From: Planctomycetes bacterium B3_Pla
GTDB lineage: Bacteria; Planctomycetota; Phycisphaerae; Sedimentisphaerales; Anaerobacaceae
Direction of reading: 5' to 3'
NCBI GenBank assembly: GCA_005223045.1
Contig: NJBM01000003.1
Coordinates: forward strand, 186,001 to 250,000
Length of the DNA: 64,000 nt
Shown: one piece after another, positions 51,901-60,085 of the stretch
Layout of the letters: every line of letters starts with the position of its first letter
Position numbering within the stretch: the first letter of the stretch is position 1
Position numbers and translations under genes: made by a program
The notes under the pieces: generated by a model
What the model saw: the letters and a program-made list of their open reading frames with translations, nothing else
Databases searched by the model: none
What the model was told of the DNA's origin: nothing

Positions 51901-53193
51901 ATGCCTGATACGAAAGAACCATCGAAAAGCCCCGATAATGCTCTGACCCGCCGCCAGTTCATTCACGGGGCGGGCGCCGCGGCGGCAACTGTCGCCGGTG
52001 TATCGACAACCATCGGAAATGCGCTGGGAGCCAATGAACGAATCGGAGTAGGTTTCATAGGCTGCGGAGGCCGAAGCAATGCCCACCTCAAGACGGTTGA
52101 TTATTTGAAGAACCACGGCGCTAACGTGGATATTGTCGCCTGTTGTGACGCATACCGGCCGAGAATGCAGAAAGTTATGGAAGGCTACAAAGCCAAAGGC
52201 TACTCCGACCATCGCGAGCTGCTCGACGATCCGAACGTCGATGTAGTTTGCATCGCCACGCCGGATCATCAACACGGCTATCAGACAATCGACGCAGTTC
52301 GCGCGGGCAAGGACGTTTACTGCGAAAAGCCCGTCACTCACTGGCGGCAGTTCGATCTGACCAAGCGCATGGCGGCCGAGGTTAAAAAGAGTGGCCGCGT
52401 CTTCCAGCTCGGTACACAGGGCATGTACGATTCGGCGTGGTGGCAGATGAGGAAGCTGATCCGGGAGGGCCTGATCGGTCAGCCCGTTCACGCCGAGTGC
52501 GGATACTTCCGAGTCGGCGACTGGGGCGAACGGGGGATGCGGATCGACGATCCCAGCGCCAGACCCGGCGCGGACCTGAACTGGGAAGGTTTTCTCGGCG
52601 ATGCGCCAAAACGCCCCTACGACGTCAGCCGGTATTTTCGCTGGCGGATGTATGAGGACTATGCCGGCGGGCCTTCGACGGACCTGTTTCCGCATAGCCT
52701 GACCCCGGTGCTGTTTATGCTTGGTGTGGCCATGCCGAGCAACGTCGTAGCGACCGGCGGCAAACTACGCTATCAGGAGCGTGAGATACCCGACACATAC
52801 AACATGCTCATCGATTATCCCGAGAGGATCACCGTCGCTGTGCTCGGAACGCAGGCGAACGACTACCCGGGCACAGGCGCTCGCGGCTCGGGGCAGCGTA
52901 TCCCCGTGATCCGCGGGTGGGAAGGCACGCTCACCATTGAAAAGGACGAGATTATCTTTATCCCGGCCCAGGGTACCGAGAAGAAGCCCCGGCGCTTTGC
53001 CATCGAGCACGGAGAAGATTTCGTCGAATACTGGCGAAAGTTCCTCGATTGCTGCCGTTCGCGCCAACAGGACACGCTCAGTACAATGGACCTTGCATAT
53101 CGCGTCCAAACGACATTACAGATGGGGATGCTCGGCTTGCAGGAAGGCAAAGTAGCCCGGTTCGATCAGGAGAAAGAGACAATCATCCTTTAA
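51901..53193 (+). CDS. Gfo/Idh/MocA family oxidoreductase, Tat-exported
   Basis: A 430-residue protein. A twin-arginine signal (TRRQFIHGAGAAAATVAGV near residue 15) precedes the Rossmann domain with GVGFIGCGGRSNAH near 52-65, then CIATPDHQHGYQTIDAV near 117-133 and the catalytic EKPVTH motif near 142-147. These NAD(P)-dependent enzymes act on sugars or inositol-like compounds. Tat-exported members with a bound cofactor are common in Planctomycetota. Start: ATG at 51901, after GGGAG; an earlier in-frame codon at 51874 overlaps the DUF6807 end. Last gene of the four-gene cluster. Confidence 0.9.
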   Translation: MPDTKEPSKSPDNALTRRQFIHGAGAAAATVAGVSTTIGNALGANERIGVGFIGCGGRSNAHLKTVDYLKNHGANVDIVACCDAYRPRMQKVMEGYKAKGYSDHRELLDDPNVDVVCIATPDHQHGYQTIDAVRAGKDVYCEKPVTHWRQFDLTKRMAAEVKKSGRVFQLGTQGMYDSAWWQMRKLIREGLIGQPVHAECGYFRVGDWGERGMRIDDPSARPGADLNWEGFLGDAPKRPYDVSRYFRWRMYEDYAGGPSTDLFPHSLTPVLFMLGVAMPSNVVATGGKLRYQEREIPDTYNMLIDYPERITVAVLGTQANDYPGTGARGSGQRIPVIRGWEGTLTIEKDEIIFIPAQGTEKKPRRFAIEHGEDFVEYWRKFLDCCRSRQQDTLSTMDLAYRVQTTLQMGMLGLQEGKVARFDQEKETIIL

Positions 53194-53226
53194 ACAAGCC
53201 GCATCGTGAGATTTATGCCATGTAGT

Positions 53227-53295
53227 TTAAGCACCTGGTATTGTGGTTGAGTTGTCGGTGCTTAATGACGGCAATTTGATTTTTTTTTAAGCATC
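53227..53295. promoter_or_regulatory. triple TTAAGCAYC motif before the rhomboid gene
   Basis: TTAAGCACC (53227-53235) and its reverse complement GGTGCTTAA (53257-53265) form a 9-bp inverted repeat; a third copy TTAAGCATC (53287-53295) overlaps the -35 region of the candidate rhomboid promoter. This may be an operator for an unknown regulator. Confidence 0.4.
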
Positions 53296-53318
53296 CGAGC
53301 GCGACCGTTCGATATAAT
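53290..53318 (+). promoter_or_regulatory. probable promoter of the rhomboid gene
   Basis: Consensus TATAAT (53313-53318) with no good -35 at the 17-bp distance (AGCATC, 53290-53295). Confidence 0.4.
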
Positions 53319-53353
53319 ACATGCGTATGAATTATTTTTGAAGGTGCGTGCTT

Positions 53354-53995
53354 GTGCAGATCGGATTTGAAAGGAATGACGCTGCGCAAAAGTTACCTGT
53401 CGGCAATTATATAGTGATGATGCTGGCAACAATAACTTTTGCGATTCAGATGCTGGGCGATCCTCATCAGCAGTATCTCGACGGCTTGATTTTGGAACGA
53501 TTGTCTTTCTCTTCGGTGCTGGGGCACATGTGGCTGCACATGAGCGGCGTGCACATTGTCGGAAATCTCATAACTCTGTGGATCTTTGGACGCCACGTCA
53601 GCCTGAAGATCGGCCACGCAAACTACCTCCTGGCTTATTTTTGCCTCGGCGCGATCGCGGCAGCCGTTCACTTCTTCTACGACGGTCGCCCCGCTATCGG
53701 CGCCAGCGGAGCTATCATGGGGGTGCTTGGAATGCACGTTGTCATTTGCTTCCGGCACTTCGGAATTTTAGGTCCCTGGTTGATTTTAACGTGGTTTCTG
53801 TTGAATTTGATCGCCAGCATAATAGGAAATTATCCCACGACATACGTAGCGCACGTTGGCGGATTCGTAGCCGGCATTATTCTCGCCAACGTCCTTATCA
53901 TTCTCAACGTCGCCAAATGCGATCAGACAGACCAGTCCCTGGTACGTCTGCTGAGACCTTCCATTTCCAAAACCAGCGCCGGCGAAGATAGCTGA
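53354..53995 (+). CDS. rhomboid-family intramembrane serine protease
   Basis: A 213-residue membrane protein with about six hydrophobic segments. Rhomboid signatures: HMWLHMSGVHIVGNLITLWIFG near residues 58-79, catalytic serine in GASGAIMGVLG near 115, and HVGGFVAGI near 165 supplying the catalytic histidine. These enzymes cleave transmembrane helices within the inner membrane; the substrate here is not known. Start: GTG at 53354 eight bases after AAGGTG; GTG at 53348 is an alternative. Its role may link to the pilus genes downstream only by position (not shown). Confidence 0.85.
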   Translation: MQIGFERNDAAQKLPVGNYIVMMLATITFAIQMLGDPHQQYLDGLILERLSFSSVLGHMWLHMSGVHIVGNLITLWIFGRHVSLKIGHANYLLAYFCLGAIAAAVHFFYDGRPAIGASGAIMGVLGMHVVICFRHFGILGPWLILTWFLLNLIASIIGNYPTTYVAHVGGFVAGIILANVLIILNVAKCDQTDQSLVRLLRPSISKTSAGEDS

Positions 53996-54562
53996 TCCAT
54001 CCCTCGCAAAGACAGTCGATCCCAGCAAAGCCGGCGGGACTAATTCGCTTCTGACGTGTCACAATGTTAGCCCGATTGCAACACTTGGTTTTTCGATTGA
54101 AAGAACCAGAAATTCCATAGTAGTCAGTCGCCTGCAAAGCTCCGGCAAGTCCTATAAAAAGCGCCTTCAGTCTGATGAAAAACTAAAAACCAGGCGTACA
54201 GGCGCGCAGCCCTTTCCGCGCGGTATCGTTTTTCCTCTTTGTCGCGCATTGCCGTGGCCGCATCATGTACACACCCTAAATACTCAGTGTAAGGAGCATG
54301 AAAAGGTAACTGTTCCGAGGAAGCGAGACGAGCTTGAAAGCGATATTAAAACAGGTAACATCGGTCGAGCCGACACTATGAGAAAGAAGGTAAAGGATCC
54401 AGGCGTTATGCCGGGCCTGGTAAGAAGCCCGAGACAACCGCGACCGATAATTTCCGGCATGAGGAACCTGCCCTTACGCACAAACAACATGGTTGTCAGC
54501 TATAATATTCCCTATATTCCCTATAACCCGAATATCCCGCAAATTTTCAAGGGAGTTTTTCC
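53996..54562. other. intergenic region of uncertain content
   Basis: About 570 bp. A hairpin of TGGTTTTTC and GAAAGAACCA lies near 54088-54110, and a weak terminator is at 54203-54233. An open frame runs from 54249 to 54566 (105 residues, rich in Pro, Arg and Asn) without a Shine-Dalgarno sequence at its first codon or known domain; it is not called as a gene. No riboswitch or ncRNA could be recognised. Confidence 0.35.
54203..54233 (+). terminator. weak candidate terminator
   Basis: CGCGC (54203-54207) pairs with GCGCG (54218-54222); a five-T run comes seven bases later. Imperfect spacing. Confidence 0.3.
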
Positions 54563-54591
54563 TTGACGTTGGGTGCGAGAAATTATATAAT
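54563..54591 (+). promoter_or_regulatory. strong promoter of the type IV pilus operon
   Basis: TTGACG (54563-54568), a 17-bp spacer and consensus TATAAT (54586-54591). The leader of about 105 nt contains a CGCAC/GTGCG hairpin (54667-54684). Confidence 0.7.
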
Positions 54592-54702
54592 AGTCAAAAT
54601 AGAAGTTGTGGATAACAGGAGAAGGTTTGCTTCGGCCACGCCTGGGAGGGTGGCGGGAAGTGCAGACGCACTTTACCGAGTGCGTTGTTGACGGAGGTGG
54701 AG

Positions 54703-54975
54703 ATGATGCTGTCACGGACAATAGGTGTATGCGGAGCGACGTCACTTGTGTCGGTGTTTGTGATAATGGAACTGAACGTCGCAGGACGGACCCGCCGTAG
54801 TGATAGAGTTTCGACTGCCGATTTCTCGTATTCGAGTTATCCCAGCCGCATGTTCTCTGCGCTTCGAGAACAGCGAAATGATCAGTTATGTTATTCGGGC
54901 CAGGCTACGGCAACCGCTCGTTCCTGTGCCTTACCAGTGCATGTCACTGGTCCAAATTGGTGGGGAATCAAATGA
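54703..54975 (+). CDS. small membrane protein preceding pilB
   Basis: A 90-residue frame starting MMLSRTIGVCGATSLVSVFV, with one N-terminal membrane segment (residues about 7-24) and a polar tail. The ATG at 54703 (or 54706) has GGAGG five to eight bases upstream, and its TGA stop overlaps the pilB start as ATGA (54972-54975), typical of coupled translation. Its position directly after the operon promoter suggests a role with the pilus machinery. Homologues not recognised; alternative frames are open over part of the region, so certainty is limited. Confidence 0.6.
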   Translation: MMLSRTIGVCGATSLVSVFVIMELNVAGRTRRSDRVSTADFSYSSYPSRMFSALREQRNDQLCYSGQATATARSCALPVHVTGPNWWGIK

Positions 54976-56783
54976 TCTCGACAGATAATACATCCCAGAC
55001 TACCGACAAGAAAGCCAATCCTCGTTTCGGCGAGCTGCTTTTGTCCAAGGGGCTCTTGAATCAAGGAGAGTTGACCGAGGCTCTGAACGAGCAGCGCAGC
55101 CGAGGCGGGCGCCTCGGCGAGATATTGGTCAAACTAAAAATGCTGAGCGACGAGGACGTCAGATGCGCCCTGGCCGAACATCTCGCGACAGAGCGGGTTT
55201 ACCTCGACGACAGAGAGATAAACATGAACATCGCCCGCCTGGTTCCCGAGGCCATCGCCAAGCGATTCAGTCTTGTCGCTATCGACGAGAAGGATGACAG
55301 GGTGCTAGTTGCCATGGCCGATCCGCTTGACATTATTGCCACAGACACAATTACAATGAAGACGGGCCGGGAGATCAAACCGGTCCTCAGCTCGCTCCGA
55401 GAGATCCGCGAGGCGATAGAAAAGGTTTATCACGGCTCCGACCTTGACGAGCAGCGCCTCCGCGATCTGGTCGAACACGCCGTTGGCGACGACGAAGACT
55501 ATCACGAACAGGACGAAGTGATGGAAAATGCCTTAGGCTCGCTGGAAGCGGACATAAGCGTGGAGGAAGCCGCGACCAGGGCGCCGGTGATACGATTTGT
55601 CGATCTGCTGCTGCGGCAGGCCGTCAAGAGCAGGGCCAGCGATATCCACGTTGAGCCGCAGGAGCGTTCGATGACAATTCGTATGCGAATTGACGGCGTG
55701 CTCCAGGACATGGTCCCGCCGTCGCGGAAAATGCAGGCGGCAATCGCCACAAGAATCAAAATTCTCTCGCGGATGGATATTGCCGAGCGCCGGCTGCCTC
55801 AGGACGGCAGGTTCAAAATCAAGGCGCCCGGAAGAGATATCGACGTTCGCGTCTCGGTAATTCCGATCATCTACGGCGAAAAGGTCGTGATGCGAATCCT
55901 CGACTCGGCGGCGGTGAACCACAACATCGACCAGTTGGGATTCGACGCCAACCTTCTTGAAGAGCTTAAAACCATGCTGTCGCAGCCGCACGGGATCATC
56001 ATCGTCACAGGCCCGACCGGCAGCGGCAAGAGCACAACTTTGTACTCGGCGCTGAATTATCTCAAAGACCCGAGGAAGAACATTACAACGGTCGAGGACC
56101 CGGTCGAGTACCGGCTGTCCGGCATCAACCAGATTCAGGTCAAGCCGGAAATCGGCCTGGATTTTGCCGAATCCCTGCGGGCGATTCTCCGGCAGGACCC
56201 GGACATAATCCTCATCGGTGAAATCAGGGACAAAGAGACCATTGACATTGCGATAAAAGCCTCACTAACGGGCCATCTGGTCCTTAGCACATTCCACACG
56301 AACGATGCGCCGAGCGCTATCAGCCGGATGGTCTATATGGGCGTCGAGCCTTATCTGCTGGCCTCGACGGTCAATCTGATCGTGGCCCAGCGGCTCGTCA
56401 GGAGGATTTGCGATCAGTGCAAGATGCCCGTCAATCTTGACGACGGTGTCCGCCGACGCCTGAACATTACGCCGCAGCAGATCAATATGGCGACTTTTTA
56501 TCACGGCAGAGGCTGCAAGACCTGCGGCGGCACAGGTTACGTAGGCAGGTTACCGATATTCGAGTTTATGATACCCGACTCGGAGATTCGTGACAAGATA
56601 TCGACCGGCACCAGCGAGGCGAAAATCAGGGAAATGACACGGAATCTGGGCTACAAGAGCCTGCTCGGCAGCGGGGTGAACAGGATGATAGACGGCGTTA
56701 CCACCGCCGAAGAGGTCCTAAGCGCCGCTTTTACCGAAAGGGCCGCAGAAAGATCGGAAAAGTCCGGTCCGGCCGGAACCTAA
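54972..56783 (+). CDS. pilB: type IV pilus / type II secretion assembly ATPase
   Basis: A 603-residue GspE/PilB ATPase. An MshEN-type N-terminal domain (FGELLLSKGLLNQGELTEAL near 17-36, and ERVYLDDREI) precedes the ATPase core: Walker A GPTGSGKST near 347, DPVEYRL, Walker B LRQDPDIILIGEIRDKET near 408-425, the histidine box TFHTNDAPSA near 443, and a CxxC pair near 480 (CDQC) plus another near 515 (CKTC), which bind zinc in this family. It drives pilus polymerisation at the inner membrane. Start: ATG at 54972, overlapping the upstream stop. Confidence 0.92.
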   Translation: MISTDNTSQTTDKKANPRFGELLLSKGLLNQGELTEALNEQRSRGGRLGEILVKLKMLSDEDVRCALAEHLATERVYLDDREINMNIARLVPEAIAKRFSLVAIDEKDDRVLVAMADPLDIIATDTITMKTGREIKPVLSSLREIREAIEKVYHGSDLDEQRLRDLVEHAVGDDEDYHEQDEVMENALGSLEADISVEEAATRAPVIRFVDLLLRQAVKSRASDIHVEPQERSMTIRMRIDGVLQDMVPPSRKMQAAIATRIKILSRMDIAERRLPQDGRFKIKAPGRDIDVRVSVIPIIYGEKVVMRILDSAAVNHNIDQLGFDANLLEELKTMLSQPHGIIIVTGPTGSGKSTTLYSALNYLKDPRKNITTVEDPVEYRLSGINQIQVKPEIGLDFAESLRAILRQDPDIILIGEIRDKETIDIAIKASLTGHLVLSTFHTNDAPSAISRMVYMGVEPYLLASTVNLIVAQRLVRRICDQCKMPVNLDDGVRRRLNITPQQINMATFYHGRGCKTCGGTGYVGRLPIFEFMIPDSEIRDKISTGTSEAKIREMTRNLGYKSLLGSGVNRMIDGVTTAEEVLSAAFTERAAERSEKSGPAGT

Positions 56784-56838
56784 CGGCCTTTTCGCGGGTA
56801 TAAGGGACTGACAGAATTATAAAGATAAGGAAGACTAA

Positions 56839-58056
56839 ATGATTACATACAGATATGTTGCTCGGGATTTTGCAGGGGACGTTAGAGAGGGCCTCACGAA
56901 GGCGGCTTGCGAAACGGACGTGCTCGGCTGGCTTCGCGAGCAGGGCTGCACCCCGGTCTCTATCGAATCGGTCTCCACTGCCGCCCGCAAGAAGCTGCGC
57001 ATATCTTTTTTCGAGAGAGTCAGGTCGTCGGAATTAGCGGCGATCTTCTGGCAGTTGACTACGATGGTCGAGGGCGGAATCACTATCGCCGAGGCCCTGG
57101 ACGCTATCGCCGAGGACATAGAAAACAGGAAGCTCCAGAAAATACTGCGAAGGATGCTGGCGCGGATCGAGCGAGGCGGGACATTCTCCGAAGGTATGAT
57201 GGAACATCCCAAGGTCTTCAACCAGCTTTCCTACGCTTTGATCTTAGCCGGCGAGACGGGCGGCGATATCGGCGCGGCGTTCAAGCGGGTAGCCGAATAT
57301 TTTACCAACCGCGACAGGTTGGCCAGGAAGGTCAAGAAAGCAATAGCCTATCCGTCATTTGTGACCGGGTTCGTAATCTTTATCGTCGTGATCATAATGA
57401 CTCTGATCATCCCGCGATTCCGAGAAATGTTCGACCAGTTCGGCGCAGGACAACTACCTGCCTTTACGCGGGCGTTCATGGGGGTTTATGATGTGCTGAT
57501 GCACTACAGTTACTTTGTTGTCGGTGGGACACTGCTGGGAATTCTTCTGATAGTTTTTGCCTACAGACACCTGAGCACGGTGCACTACTTGTTTTGCAGA
57601 CTCGTGCTGAGCTTGCCTCTGTTCGGCAAGCTGCTCAAACAGGCTTTCATAGCGAGTTTCTGTAGGACGATGTCCAACCTGCTTCGAGGCGGCGTCTCGG
57701 TACTGGAGGTATTCGACATTATCTACGAGATGACCAACAATGATATTATGAAGTCGGCTGTTGCCCGAACCAGGTCGGATATCGTCGGGGGATCGGCCAT
57801 CTATTTGAGTATGGCCGGGACACGGTTTTTCCCGAATATGGTGGTCAAAATGGTAAGGGCGGGCGAGGAAAGCGGCTCTTTGTGGACCGTGCTGGAGCGG
57901 ACCGCCGATTATTACGAAGAGAAGGTAGATGCGCTGATAGCCACCATGACGTCCCTGCTCGAGCCTCTGCTGATAATAATCGTCGGCGCCATAGTGCTGG
58001 TAGTTGTATTGGCATTATACTTGCCTATTTTTTCGATATCGAATATCGGGGGATGA
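56839..58056 (+). CDS. pilC: type IV pilus / type II secretion inner-membrane platform protein
   Basis: A 405-residue GspF/PilC protein with two GspF domains (FWQLTTMVEGGITIAEALDAIA near 68-89; CRTMSNLLRGGVSVLEVFDIIYEM near 273-296) and three membrane helices (near 170-190, 218-238 and 378-398). It organises the ATPase and pilin platform in the inner membrane. It is 55 bp downstream of pilB. Start ATG at 56839, with AAGGAAG upstream. Confidence 0.92.
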   Translation: MITYRYVARDFAGDVREGLTKAACETDVLGWLREQGCTPVSIESVSTAARKKLRISFFERVRSSELAAIFWQLTTMVEGGITIAEALDAIAEDIENRKLQKILRRMLARIERGGTFSEGMMEHPKVFNQLSYALILAGETGGDIGAAFKRVAEYFTNRDRLARKVKKAIAYPSFVTGFVIFIVVIIMTLIIPRFREMFDQFGAGQLPAFTRAFMGVYDVLMHYSYFVVGGTLLGILLIVFAYRHLSTVHYLFCRLVLSLPLFGKLLKQAFIASFCRTMSNLLRGGVSVLEVFDIIYEMTNNDIMKSAVARTRSDIVGGSAIYLSMAGTRFFPNMVVKMVRAGEESGSLWTVLERTADYYEEKVDALIATMTSLLEPLLIIIVGAIVLVVVLALYLPIFSISNIGG

Positions 58057-58320
58057 TGATGACGGCAGAATACAGGATACAGTATTTAGTCCTGCAGCCT
58101 GCTGCGGGATTAAGGTTGTATAAAAATAGGAAGGAGTAGGAAAAATTTCTTGTGGTTTGATTGTAGAGCAGGTAAAATAGTTAGAAATTCTCTCGCGAGG
58201 GAAGCGGAGTCAAGAACAAAACTATCCCCGCGATGATAAAAGACATTATGGAGACAAAAGGGTCTGTTAAGGAAGGAAGAAGGTATTAGGAATCTCGTTT
58301 TTTTAAGGAAAGGCAAAATT
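58057..58320. other. long leader region of the first pilin gene
   Basis: 264 bp between pilC and the pilin. Contains the promoter at 58150-58178 and CTCTCGCGAG, a short palindrome, near 58191-58200. No small gene is supported. Confidence 0.4.
58150..58178 (+). promoter_or_regulatory. internal promoter of the pilin genes
   Basis: TTGTGG (58150-58155), a 17-bp spacer and TAAAAT (58173-58178), giving a leader of about 135 nt. This would let the pilin be transcribed separately from pilB and pilC. Confidence 0.55.
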
Positions 58321-58746
58321 ATGAGAAGTCGAAAAGGTTTTACGCTGATTGAACTGATGGTCGTTATCGTCATTGTGGCAATACTGGCCGCTGTCGTAAT
58401 TCCGCTGCTGTTGAGCCGTGTTGAAAAGGCCAAATATTCAGAAGGCAAGGCAATCGCTTCGCAGATTGCTACTGCAGTTCGCGTTTATGCTGTTGAATCA
58501 GACGTTGTTTTAGCATCACCCTCTCTGACGGTTAATTTGGGGTTTAAGCCCAGTGAACTGGATGCAAAGTACTTTACACAGATAGGAAACATGAGTGTTT
58601 CAGGTGTACTTCTTAATACGACGACTGGTACGATGAACTATACCATTACGTTGATACCTGATTCAGGTGAAGGACTTAATAGTGGTAACGTGGTTCTGGA
58701 ATGCACAGCTAATAATACCGTATTTACCAGCCCGGTTGGGCTATAG
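58321..58746 (+). CDS. type IV major pilin-like protein
   Basis: A 141-residue prepilin with KGFTLIELMVVIVIVAILAA near residues 5-24. Cleavage would follow Gly6, leaving F1 and E5 in the mature form. The Ser/Thr-rich beta-sheet C-terminus is small, as in major pilins or GspG-like pseudopilins. It has its own promoter, a strong AAGGAAAGG Shine-Dalgarno sequence ten bases upstream, and a long leader, all consistent with high expression. Confidence 0.88.
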   Translation: MRSRKGFTLIELMVVIVIVAILAAVVIPLLLSRVEKAKYSEGKAIASQIATAVRVYAVESDVVLASPSLTVNLGFKPSELDAKYFTQIGNMSVSGVLLNTTTGTMNYTITLIPDSGEGLNSGNVVLECTANNTVFTSPVGL

Positions 58747-58903
58747 TGAAAAATTTGGACAGTAGCCCTTTTTTGCGTATGGGAAGAATAGGGACAGCTA
58801 CATATATTTGGCGTGTAGTTGGAAGAGCACCCTGTTAGAAATGTGATTCGGTGGGTTAAAAGCCAAGTATACGAAAATCTATACTTGAGAATCTAAGGTA
58901 AAA

Positions 58904-59419
58904 ATGGAAAGGGTGCGGAAGAATCGAAATAGTGGTTTTACTCTCATCGAAGTGATGGTCTCGATGCTGGTCATCCTGATTATCGCCATCGGCGTGGCCA
59001 GCTATATGTATTCCTGCGCATGGAACGCCAAAAGAGCGGATGTCAGGATAACCGCTACTCGGGTAGGTCAATTTCTGTTAGAGACATGGAAAATCACCGG
59101 TCATCATATTTTTGATGCGTCCGGTAATATAATAGGGTGGTCGTGGAATGTGAGTGATTTCGATCCGACTGATCCGGATTTCAATTCAACACTGCCTGAT
59201 AGTTTTGGAGGCATAACGGTCGATCTCGGAGGAGTGGGTGCCGAGTTGGGGGATTACGGGATACAAATCGATGGTGTTGTTTATTTTGCGACGCTTCTTT
59301 TTGATAATAACCAGCCAGCGATGTTGAACGCTCGCGTTGCCTGGAACAAAAACTATAGCTCTACAACTCTTGAATCTGACTTTATGTATGTTGATGTTAC
59401 AAGTTATGCGATATATTAA
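58904..59419 (+). CDS. minor pilin-like protein (PilV-type)
   Basis: A 171-residue prepilin: SGFTLIEVMVSMLVILIIAIGVASYM at about residues 10-35, with cleavage after Gly11. The short beta-rich remainder (TATRVGQFLLETWKITG) has no domain match. PilV or FimT-like by position and length. AT-rich codon use like the next two genes. Its TAA stop precedes the next gene by 24 bp. Confidence 0.8.
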   Translation: MERVRKNRNSGFTLIEVMVSMLVILIIAIGVASYMYSCAWNAKRADVRITATRVGQFLLETWKITGHHIFDASGNIIGWSWNVSDFDPTDPDFNSTLPDSFGGITVDLGGVGAELGDYGIQIDGVVYFATLLFDNNQPAMLNARVAWNKNYSSTTLESDFMYVDVTSYAIY

Positions 59420-59443
59420 TTGTTAGAAATAGCAATATTTTGT

Positions 59444-60031
59444 ATGGCCGAAAAAAACAAACATTTTAGAAGCGGTATTACACTTATCGAAGTGATAATA
59501 GCCGTCCTTGCGGCTTTCATTCTTATGATTGCCATAACAGGGATATTAGCTGCCGGCCATAAAAACTTTAAAACAATGTTAAAACGTACAAGCCAGGGTG
59601 TTGTTCCTGATGCTTACGCAGCAAAAAGGGTGTTTGATAAAATTATTAGAAAGTCATCAATAAAAAGATTAGATCCTCCTGAGGTATATAGTAGTCTAAG
59701 TACTGAATTATATGTTTATTACTATTCGGATCCGACATTTATTTTTGAAGGATCTATTCCTGATAAATATGCGCATTTCTATCTAAACGGTACACAGTTT
59801 ATAGTAGATACAGGAGCTGTAACAGGGAACTTTGGAGCATCTCCACCGGGTCTTCCTTCTCTTAATCAAGAGTCAAAACTAATACTGGCAAGTAATATAA
59901 ATTCCGTTACATTTACAGAAGCTATTCACTCGATACAAATGGTATTGATGCTGGATAGTGAAACAGGTTCTTCTGACCCGTTGGGAACATTAAAAATGAC
60001 GGTAACTTCTACTGCAATACAGCATAATTAA
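59444..60031 (+). CDS. minor pilin-like protein (PilW-type)
   Basis: A 195-residue protein starting MAEKNKHFRSGITLIEVIIAVL; the ITLIE motif near residue 12 is a prepilin cleavage/methylation site with Ile in place of Phe. The mature part is beta-rich and AT-rich in coding (for example KTMLKRTSQGVV). PilW-like by position. Start: ATG at 59444; a TTG at 59420 would add eight residues but has no Shine-Dalgarno sequence. Confidence 0.78.
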   Translation: MAEKNKHFRSGITLIEVIIAVLAAFILMIAITGILAAGHKNFKTMLKRTSQGVVPDAYAAKRVFDKIIRKSSIKRLDPPEVYSSLSTELYVYYYSDPTFIFEGSIPDKYAHFYLNGTQFIVDTGAVTGNFGASPPGLPSLNQESKLILASNINSVTFTEAIHSIQMVLMLDSETGSSDPLGTLKMTVTSTAIQHN

Positions 60032-60085
60032 AGTAATGTATTAATAAGTAAAGTAAGAAGAAGCAAGAGGAACGAGGTAAGAGAG

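Noticed and set aside
54050..54260. Possible c-di-GMP or cobalamin riboswitch near GCAAAGCTCCGGC
   Set aside because: Only one short segment resembles the GEMM consensus; the flanking stems and conserved joints do not fit.
54249..54566. 105-codon frame upstream of the pilus promoter
   Set aside because: No Shine-Dalgarno sequence at the first codon, unusual composition, ends inside the promoter; kept only as an uncertain note.
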